37,838 nucleotides of DNA from a bacterium (GTDB taxonomy: Bacteria; Patescibacteriota; Minisyncoccia; Minisyncoccales; JANBVM01): the NCBI GenBank assembly GCA_030588745.1, contig JAUUXB010000006.1, positions 1 to 37,838 of the forward strand, in the 5' to 3' direction. Of this stretch, positions 32,939-37,838 are shown in pieces (position 1 is the first letter of the stretch; each line of letters opens with the position of its first letter). The translations under genes were made by a program, and so were the position numbers. Below the pieces are notes generated by a model that was not told the DNA's origin, made no database searches, and saw nothing but the letters and a program-made list of their open reading frames with translations.

Positions 32939-32983
32939 TTGATTTTACAAATCAAATATTAACACATATTGATTAAAAATCAA
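32939..32983. promoter_or_regulatory. rpmE promoter with two matching palindromes
   Basis: On the minus strand, TTGATT (32983 to 32978), 16 bp, TAATAT (32961 to 32956) is a candidate promoter for rpmE-prfA. The -10 lies between two perfect palindromes: 32939-32955 (TTGATTT-TAC-AAATCAA) and 32969-32983 (TTGATT-AAA-AATCAA). Both share TTGATT...AATCAA and could be an operator pair. Spacing does not fit a standard FNR box. Confidence 0.45.
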
Positions 32984-33014
32984 GAAAATCTTCATTAAAG
33001 TGTTGATAAAGGGC

Positions 33015-33042
33015 TTGCAAAAATATATTAAAATGATATATT
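33015..33042 (+). promoter_or_regulatory. rpsB promoter with very short leader
   Basis: TTGCAA (33015-33020), 16 bp, TATATT (33037-33042), extended by TGA. The predicted start near 33049 leaves about 5 nt before the ATG at 33054. A second -35-like TTGATA lies at 33003. Confidence 0.5.
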
Positions 33043-33053
33043 TATATGATTAT

Positions 33054-33839
33054 ATGGTAAAAAATGATTTTAAACTTGACATAAAAGAAATGGCCAAAGC
33101 AGGTTTGCATTTTGGCCACAGATCTTCAAAAACTCATCCAAAGATGAAGCCCTTTATTCATGGAACCAGAAACACTGTTAACTTAATTGATTTAGATAAA
33201 ACAAAAGAAAGCTTTGAAAAAGCCCTGGAGGCTGTTAAAAAAATAGTGGCTGAAAACAAGAACTTGCTTATTGTTGGAACAAAGGTTCAGGCAAAAAAGC
33301 TGGTTGAGGACTTTGCCAAAGAGCATGAGCTTCCTTTTGTCAATGAAAGATGGCTGGGAGGCACTATCAGCAATTTTAAAGTCATTAAAAAAAGAATTGA
33401 TTATTTTAATGATTTAGAAGAGAAAAAGAAAACGGGTGAACTGGCCAAATATACAAAGAAAGAAAGAGGTCAAATTGATTTGGAGCTGGAAAGATTGAAG
33501 AAAAAATTTGAAGGTATCAGGACCCTGGAAAAACTGCCAGAGGCAATCTTTGTTTTAGATGTCACAAAAGATAGCCTGGCAGTAAAAGAAGCAAGAGAAA
33601 ACAACATAATTACTATTGGTGTTTGTGATGCTAATTCTGACCCAAGTTCAATTGATTGGGTGATTCCAGCCAATGATGATTCCATCAGTGCAATAAAGTA
33701 TGTTTTAAGTAAGCTGTCTCTTGCAGTTGAGAAGGGAAAAGAACTGGAGAAAGAGCTGAAAGAAGCAAAAGAAAAAGAACTTAAAGAAGAATCAGAAAAA
33801 GAAGAATCAGAAAAAAAAGAATCAGAAAAAGAAGAATAA
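33054..33839 (+). CDS. rpsB: ribosomal protein uS2
   Basis: This 30S protein is needed to bind bS1-type factors. Family motifs include LHFGHRSSKTHPKMKPFI, LIVGTKVQAK, NERWLGGTISNF and the C-terminal GVCDANSDPSSIDWVIPANDD. I chose the ATG at 33054 because homologues begin just before the KEMAKAGLHFGH segment; an in-frame TTG at 33000 would swallow the promoter. 261 aa, with an acidic, repetitive tail (33 residues) encoded by a 15-bp tandem repeat. tsf follows 2 bp later, the standard rpsB-tsf pair. Confidence 0.94.
   Translation: MVKNDFKLDIKEMAKAGLHFGHRSSKTHPKMKPFIHGTRNTVNLIDLDKTKESFEKALEAVKKIVAENKNLLIVGTKVQAKKLVEDFAKEHELPFVNERWLGGTISNFKVIKKRIDYFNDLEEKKKTGELAKYTKKERGQIDLELERLKKKFEGIRTLEKLPEAIFVLDVTKDSLAVKEARENNIITIGVCDANSDPSSIDWVIPANDDSISAIKYVLSKLSLAVEKGKELEKELKEAKEKELKEESEKEESEKKESEKEE
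33786..33830 (+). repeat. three 15-bp tandem repeats in the rpsB tail
   Basis: GAAGAATCAGAAAAA occurs three times in a row (one G-to-A change in the third), encoding EESEK-EESEK-KESEK. Copy number may vary between strains by slippage. Confidence 0.85.
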
Positions 33840-33841
33840 AT

Positions 33842-34285
33842 ATGGCATCTATTGAACAAATAAAAAAACTTCGTAATATTACAGGAGTTTCCATAACTGA
33901 ATGCAAAAAAGCTTTAGAAAAAGCAAATGGTGATATTGAAAAAGCTAGAAAAGTTTTAAAAGATTCAGGAAAGGATTTTGCCCGCAAAAGATTAAACAGA
34001 GAAACAAAAGCAGGGATAATTGACAGTTACATTCATTCTGATAAAAAGGTTGGGGTACTGCTTAAGCTTCAGTGCGAGTCAGATTTTGTTGCCCGTTCAG
34101 ATGATTTTTCTAAGTTAGCGCATGAACTTTGCCTTCAGATTGCTGCATCAGTTGAAGATAAGTCTCTTCTTAAGCAAGCTTGGATTAAAGACCAGAAAAG
34201 AACAGTTAAGGATTTAATTGATGAATATATTGCAAAATTTGGGGAAAATATAATCGTAGAAAAGTTTATTCGATATGAAATTTGA
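33842..34285 (+). CDS. tsf: elongation factor Ts, short form
   Basis: EF-Ts is the nucleotide exchange factor of EF-Tu. The N-terminal UBA-like domain (IKKLRNITGVSITECKKALEKANGDIEKA) is complete. The core follows with KVGVLLKLQCESDFVARSDDF, the EF-Tu contact, and ends shortly after IAAS. At 147 residues it has one core subdomain instead of the two in E. coli (about 283 aa) and is shorter than the ~196-aa Thermus form. No frameshift or decayed remainder follows: the next gene begins 11 bp before the stop. It is therefore a naturally reduced EF-Ts. Confidence 0.93.
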   Translation: MASIEQIKKLRNITGVSITECKKALEKANGDIEKARKVLKDSGKDFARKRLNRETKAGIIDSYIHSDKKVGVLLKLQCESDFVARSDDFSKLAHELCLQIAASVEDKSLLKQAWIKDQKRTVKDLIDEYIAKFGENIIVEKFIRYEI

Positions 34286-34649
34286 ATCAATCCTGCAAAT
34301 TATTCTTTTTGGCAGCTCCATTGGATTAGGGGGCATTATATTTAAAAAAATCTCTGTTTTAAGAAACTTACCTGATGATTATTCTCAAACTTCTGAAAAA
34401 AAACAAGAGTTTGTTTTACGATTAAAAGCAGGAATTAAAAAGCGCAATCCCTTAAAAGGCTTGTCTTATGAGATGGTTCTGGAGAAAATTCTAACAGGTC
34501 TTAGAATACTTTCTTTAAAGCTTGAAGGCAAGACATCTAATTCTTTGCAGGAATTAAGACAGAATATTAAGGAAAGAAAGATAAGAGAAAACGATAATTA
34601 TTGGGAGAAAATCAAAAAGTCAACAAAACGCAACTCAAAAACTAAATGA
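34275..34649 (+). CDS. small membrane protein of unknown function
   Basis: The 124-residue protein has one N-terminal membrane helix (about 7-24, LQIILFGSSIGLGGIIF), then KKISVLRNLPDDY and a very basic cytoplasmic tail (about 40 Lys/Arg). I do not recognise a named family, though one-helix proteins with a helix-then-LRNLP/KLPAL pattern recur in CPR genomes as I recall. It overlaps tsf by 11 bp, so it is expressed with the translation genes. A membrane-bound nucleic-acid or ribosome contact is a guess from its charge. Confidence 0.65.
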   Translation: MKFESILQIILFGSSIGLGGIIFKKISVLRNLPDDYSQTSEKKQEFVLRLKAGIKKRNPLKGLSYEMVLEKILTGLRILSLKLEGKTSNSLQELRQNIKERKIRENDNYWEKIKKSTKRNSKTK

Positions 34650-34656
34650 TTAAAAG

Positions 34657-34728
34657 CCACCTTAGCTCAGACGGCAGAGCAATGGTTTTGTAAACCATAG
34701 GTCCGCGGTTCGATCCCGCGAGGTGGCT
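34657..34728 (+). tRNA. tRNA-Thr (TGT)
   Basis: Acceptor GCCACCT/AGGTGGC; anticodon stem ATGGT/ACCAT with loop TTTGTAA, anticodon TGT (codons ACA and ACG); T-arm CGCGG-TTCGATC-CCGCG. No encoded CCA. Confidence 0.95.
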
Positions 34729-34754
34729 CATTAATTAGTTATTTTTTATTTAAA

Positions 34755-35291
34755 GTGGAGAAACTCGTTTTAGTAAATGAAAAAGATGAAGCAATTGGCC
34801 TTGAGGAAAAGGTAAAATGCCATAAGGGTAAAGGAATTTTGCATAGGGCTTTTACTATTCTTTTATTTGACAATAAAAAAAGAGTTTTGCTTCAAAAAAG
34901 AGCTGAATCCAAAATGCTCTGGCCGTTTTATTGGGAAACAACTTGCTCCAGCCATCCAAAAGAAAATGAAACTTATGAGGGGTCAGGCAAAAGAAGATTA
35001 AAAGAAGAATTAAGAATTAATACGCCTCTTAAACTAGCTGATAAGTTTGTATACCATTCTTATTACAAAGATATTGGTGCAGAATATGAGTTTTGTGCTA
35101 TTTTAGTGGGTAAATATGATAAAGAAAACATAGATTTTAACACTGAGGAAGTTAAGGATGTTAAATGGATTACAATCAATGAGCTTAAACAGGAATTGAA
35201 TAGAAATCCTCAAAACTATGCTCCTTGGTTGGGAATTGCATTAGAAAGACTTTTTAATCAATATGGAAGCAACCTTAAGAATTTACTTTAA
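34755..35291 (+). CDS. idi: isopentenyl-diphosphate isomerase, type I
   Basis: This enzyme interconverts isopentenyl and dimethylallyl diphosphate. The Nudix-like fold is seen in LLQKRAESKMLWPFYWETTCSSHP with the catalytic Cys C64, the GSGKRRLKEELRI helix and the GAEYEFC segment with acid E110/E112. 178 aa. It begins with GTG at 34755, 26 bp after tRNA-Thr. Its 3' end overlaps the UbiA-type gene by 29 bp, and both supply the polyprenyl synthase downstream. No mevalonate or MEP pathway gene is in the window, so IPP source is unknown. Confidence 0.9.
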   Translation: MEKLVLVNEKDEAIGLEEKVKCHKGKGILHRAFTILLFDNKKRVLLQKRAESKMLWPFYWETTCSSHPKENETYEGSGKRRLKEELRINTPLKLADKFVYHSYYKDIGAEYEFCAILVGKYDKENIDFNTEEVKDVKWITINELKQELNRNPQNYAPWLGIALERLFNQYGSNLKNLL

Positions 35292-36108
35292 ACTTTTAAG
35301 AATTCCTGACTGGGGTGGATATTTTTTAATGGGGCTTTTGGGTTTTGTTCTTTCTTATGGCTTTTTATCTCCTCTAAGTGACATTCTTCTTTTTTTTTCT
35401 ATGCTTGTTTTATATTTAGGCCTTGGTTTTTCAGTAAATGAATGTTTTGATTTGGAAGAGGATAAGTACAATGAATCAAAAACAAACATATTGCTTAAAA
35501 AACAAATAAGTTTTAGAAACGGATTGATTTTTTCAATTTTTCTTGGAGTTTTGGGATTGATTCTGTCAATGAAGTTTGGACTGAATGTTTTTTTATTCTG
35601 TTTGGCAGGTTTATTAATAGGGTTTTTTTATTCTGCTGAACCAGTTCGGTTTAAATCACGTCCTTTTCTTGATTTGATTTCACACGGGCTTTTTGCTGGT
35701 GTGTTTTTATTCTTGCTTCCCTTTTTAGTTTTTAATTCTACAATAACATTGATTCACTGGTTTATTGCTTTTTCTGTTTTTTATCTTTCTTTAAGCCTAG
35801 AATTAAGAAATCATCTTGAGGATTATGAGTTTGATAAAAAAGCAGGAGTTAATACTTCAGTGTGCTTTTTGGGCTATAATAAATCAGAAAAGTTTTTAAG
35901 GTATTTAGCTTTTCTTTACCCTTTAGCTCTTATACCCATGTTTTTATTAGTGCCCAAAGTTTATCTTTTTTTGTTTTTATCTTTTAGTTTTATTTTTCTT
36001 TTCTTTTTTCTCTTAAGGAAAAATTATAAAATAGTTAAAAATTACAAGATAATGGATATTTACAGCATTTTATCTTTTGTATTAATTTCAATCTCATTAA
36101 TTATTTAG
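35263..36108 (+). CDS. UbiA-superfamily prenyltransferase
   Basis: This is a membrane enzyme that moves a prenyl chain from its diphosphate to an acceptor. About eight membrane spans; first aspartate motif N59-E-x-x-D63-x-x-x-D67 and second D187-x-x-x-D191-x-x-x-G195 (DYEFDKKAG) bind Mg and diphosphate. 281 aa. The acceptor cannot be deduced: quinone ring, ribose-phosphate or a glycerol-phosphate lipid are all within the superfamily. It overlaps idi by 29 bp and precedes polyprenyl synthase by 3 bp, so the three probably form one lipid operon. Confidence 0.85.
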   Translation: MEATLRIYFKLLRIPDWGGYFLMGLLGFVLSYGFLSPLSDILLFFSMLVLYLGLGFSVNECFDLEEDKYNESKTNILLKKQISFRNGLIFSIFLGVLGLILSMKFGLNVFLFCLAGLLIGFFYSAEPVRFKSRPFLDLISHGLFAGVFLFLLPFLVFNSTITLIHWFIAFSVFYLSLSLELRNHLEDYEFDKKAGVNTSVCFLGYNKSEKFLRYLAFLYPLALIPMFLLVPKVYLFLFLSFSFIFLFFFLLRKNYKIVKNYKIMDIYSILSFVLISISLII

Positions 36109-36111
36109 TCC

Positions 36112-37188
36112 ATGCCCAATAAAATAACTGAGTATTTAAAAGGATTAAAACAAGAAATTGACAAAGTTATTGAAAAGTATGTTCCTAAAAAAGTAAGCCA
36201 GGAGTGGCTTGAATTTGTTTTTGGCAGTTCTCATTATCAGTACACTCCCAAAGCAGTTCAAGAAGTTTTACTAAATCCAATCTGGGATTTTTTAGAGAGA
36301 GGAGGTAAAAGATGGAGGCCAGTTTTGTTTTTGCTGATTGCAGAAGCTGTTGGTGGTGATGTTGAAAAACTTAAAGATTTTGCAATTGTTCCAGAATTAG
36401 TTCACAACGGCAGTTTAATTATTGATGATATAGAGGATGAGGGTGAGCTAAGAAGAGGGAAGCCATGTCTTCATAAAATTTTTGGTGTTGATGTTGCTGT
36501 TAATGTTGGAAATTTTATGTATTTCTTGCCTTTGATAGTCTTTAAAAACAATAAGAATAAGTTTGAACCAGATATCTTATTAAGTGCTTATGATATTTAT
36601 GCCCAGGAAATGAGAAATATTCATTTAGGGCAGGGCACAGATATTTTTTGGCACAAAGGCAAGACAGAAGAAATTAGTGAAAAGGAATATTTTCAAATGT
36701 GTATTTTTAAAACAGGGTGCTTGTCAAGAATGGCAGCTAAGCTTGCTGTTGTTCTTTCAGGAAAAGATAAAGAGCTAACTGAAAAAGTGGGCAGAGTGGC
36801 TGAGACAATAGGTGTTGCTTTCCAAATTCAGGATGATATTTTAGATATTTCTTTAACTGGCCAGGAGCGTGAGAAGTTCGGTAAGTTATTTGGTAATGAT
36901 ATTAAAGAAGGAAAAAGAAGTTTAATGGTAATTTACACACTTAAAAAAGCAACTGATAAAGATAAAAAAAGATTGCTTGAAATATTAAACAAGCACACTG
37001 AAGATGTCAGTGAGATCAAAGAAGTGATCAGGATAATGGAAAAATACAAAAGCATAGAATATGCCAAAACCACTACTAAAAACATTATTACAGATACCTG
37101 GCAGAGCGCAGATAAAGTTTTAAAAGAATCAAAGGCCAAATCAAAGTTAAAAGACTTTATTAATTACTTGGTTGAAAGAGATGAATAA
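36112..37188 (+). CDS. polyprenyl diphosphate synthase
   Basis: This trans-prenyl chain elongation enzyme has GGKRWRP (64-70, IPP binding), the first aspartate motif DDIED at 105-109 and the second FQIQDDILD. The segment after the first motif, EGELRRGKPCLHKIFG, resembles the eukaryotic type III geranylgeranyl synthase pattern. The residues before the first motif are Gly/Ser, not aromatic, so a C20 or longer product is plausible; the exact length is unknown. 358 aa, slightly long, with an N-terminal extension of about 30. It follows the UbiA-type gene and precedes a small ORF. Confidence 0.9.
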   Translation: MPNKITEYLKGLKQEIDKVIEKYVPKKVSQEWLEFVFGSSHYQYTPKAVQEVLLNPIWDFLERGGKRWRPVLFLLIAEAVGGDVEKLKDFAIVPELVHNGSLIIDDIEDEGELRRGKPCLHKIFGVDVAVNVGNFMYFLPLIVFKNNKNKFEPDILLSAYDIYAQEMRNIHLGQGTDIFWHKGKTEEISEKEYFQMCIFKTGCLSRMAAKLAVVLSGKDKELTEKVGRVAETIGVAFQIQDDILDISLTGQEREKFGKLFGNDIKEGKRSLMVIYTLKKATDKDKKRLLEILNKHTEDVSEIKEVIRIMEKYKSIEYAKTTTKNIITDTWQSADKVLKESKAKSKLKDFINYLVERDE

Positions 37189-37306
37189 GGATATTGACAG
37201 GGTTTTTTTAAAAATATACAATGTAATTGAAGAGACTAAACTAAAAAATAAATGGCTAAGAAGAAAAAAAAGAAAAGCAGATGTAAATAATTTGATTATT
37301 GGATAG
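37181..37306 (+). CDS. possible 41-residue basic ORF
   Basis: ATG at 37181 overlaps the polyprenyl synthase stop by 8 bp and gives 41 residues (MNKDIDRVFLKIYNVIEET..., then a WLRRKKRKAD basic patch) to TAG. Overlap at the 3' end of an operon and the terminator just after support it, but I see no known family, and chance is possible. Confidence 0.3.
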   Translation: MNKDIDRVFLKIYNVIEETKLKNKWLRRKKRKADVNNLIIG

Positions 37307-37321
37307 AAATTCAGAAAATAG

Positions 37322-37345
37322 TCAGGAGTTCTCTTCCTGATTTTT
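37322..37345 (+). terminator. intrinsic terminator before the 16S rRNA gene
   Basis: TCAGGA-GTTCTCT-TCCTGA followed by TTTTT. It ends the isoprenoid operon ahead of the rRNA genes. The next 68 bp (37346-37413) presumably hold the rRNA promoter but show no clear -35/-10 pair. Confidence 0.85.
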
Positions 37346-37413
37346 AGTTTTAAGGGAAAGAACATTAAAACTTAATATCATAATAAGGACCTAGTAATTA
37401 GTTTTTTAGAGTT

Positions 37414-37450
37414 GTCCCGACTTAACGGGATTTAACTCGATTTATCGGGT
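37414..37450 (+). promoter_or_regulatory. tandem hairpins in the 16S rRNA leader
   Basis: Two adjacent stems lie just before 16S: GTCCCG-ACTTAA-CGGGAT (37414-37431) and ACTCGA-TTTA-TCGGGT (37435-37450; one G-T pair). They may take part in rRNA processing or antitermination; no T-run follows, so they are not terminators. Confidence 0.4.
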
Positions 37451-37463
37451 GAGACTCGTAGTT

Positions 37464-37838
<375 letters not shown>

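Noticed and set aside
32939-32983. FNR/CRP-type boxes
   Set aside because: Arms look like TTGAT/ATCAA, but the spacers are 7 and 5 bases instead of 4, and no FNR-like gene is visible.
33000-33053. TTG start extending uS2 by 18 residues
   Set aside because: The stretch contains the promoter and does not resemble uS2; homologues start close to the ATG at 33054.
33470-33859. 129-residue Ser/Phe-rich minus-strand ORF
   Set aside because: It is the antisense shadow of the repetitive Glu/Lys/Ser rpsB tail and body; composition is explained by the repeat.
1-37463. UGA recoded to glycine, as in Gracilibacteria and SR1
   Set aside because: Many genes end at TGA with the next gene starting immediately, RF2 is present with its UGA-dependent switch, and no in-frame TGA interrupts a conserved domain.

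Overview
The window is AT-rich, densely coded bacterial chromosome. It looks like a Candidate Phyla Radiation (Patescibacteria) genome, probably of the Parcubacteria type. The main clues are the divergent 16S rRNA start at the right edge, compact operons with 1-30 bp overlaps, reduced protein families (an EF-Ts of 147 aa, an RF1 without its N-terminal domain), short one-helix membrane proteins, and almost no Shine-Dalgarno motifs. UGA is an ordinary stop codon: many genes end in TGA, and RF2 is present with its UGA frameshift switch. I see no mobile elements, CRISPR arrays or phage genes. The placement is inference; the 16S rRNA is only partial here.

Layout. 1-3206: the end of a secretion/conjugation-type ATPase-like gene, then pgk, a RecJ-like DHH phosphoesterase and RNase H, each overlapping or nearly touching the next. 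3218-3670: the RNase P RNA gene on the minus strand, with a terminator shared with rnhA and a promoter overlapping the divergent murJ promoter. 3732-12242: an envelope, division and translation block of murJ, lepA, an FtsB/DivIC-like gene, two tRNAs, prfB with its programmed frameshift, ftsE, ftsX, tRNA-Gln and an ftsZ-type gene with four N-terminal AT-hook motifs. A 34-codon one-helix ORF lies on the minus strand at 7174-7278.

12256-15700: thioredoxin reductase, enolase and archaeal-type phosphoglycerate mutase. 15811-20384: an iron-sulfur and tRNA-thiolation cluster (ferredoxin, Rrf2/IscR regulator, IscS, IscU, MnmA, ThiI), with matching operator-like sequences before the ferredoxin and the regulator. 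20441-22730: a short-chain dehydrogenase, a DUF1858 protein, a membrane-anchored DsbA-like protein and a glutaredoxin-like protein. 22747-29932: central carbon genes (GAPDH, acetyl-CoA synthetase, PEP synthase, PfkB kinase, class II aldolase). These lead into ribosomal protein bL25 and an exported coiled-coil lytic transglycosylase.

31957-32929 (minus): prfA, reduced to about 248 residues, behind rpmE. 33054-34728: rpsB, tsf, a small membrane protein and tRNA-Thr. 34755-37306: an isoprenoid set (IPP isomerase, UbiA-type prenyltransferase, polyprenyl diphosphate synthase) and a possible 41-aa ORF. The window ends in the first ~375 nt of a 16S rRNA gene.

The genes point to a small fermentative cell with lower glycolysis/gluconeogenesis, acetate activation, Fe-S assembly, thiol redox control and a conventional wall-remodelling and division apparatus with unusual variants. 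No novel defence or mobile system is evident. The most unusual items are the AT-hook FtsZ, the domain-1-less RF1, Shine-Dalgarno-poor (partly leaderless) gene starts, and a paired base swap in 16S helix 1.
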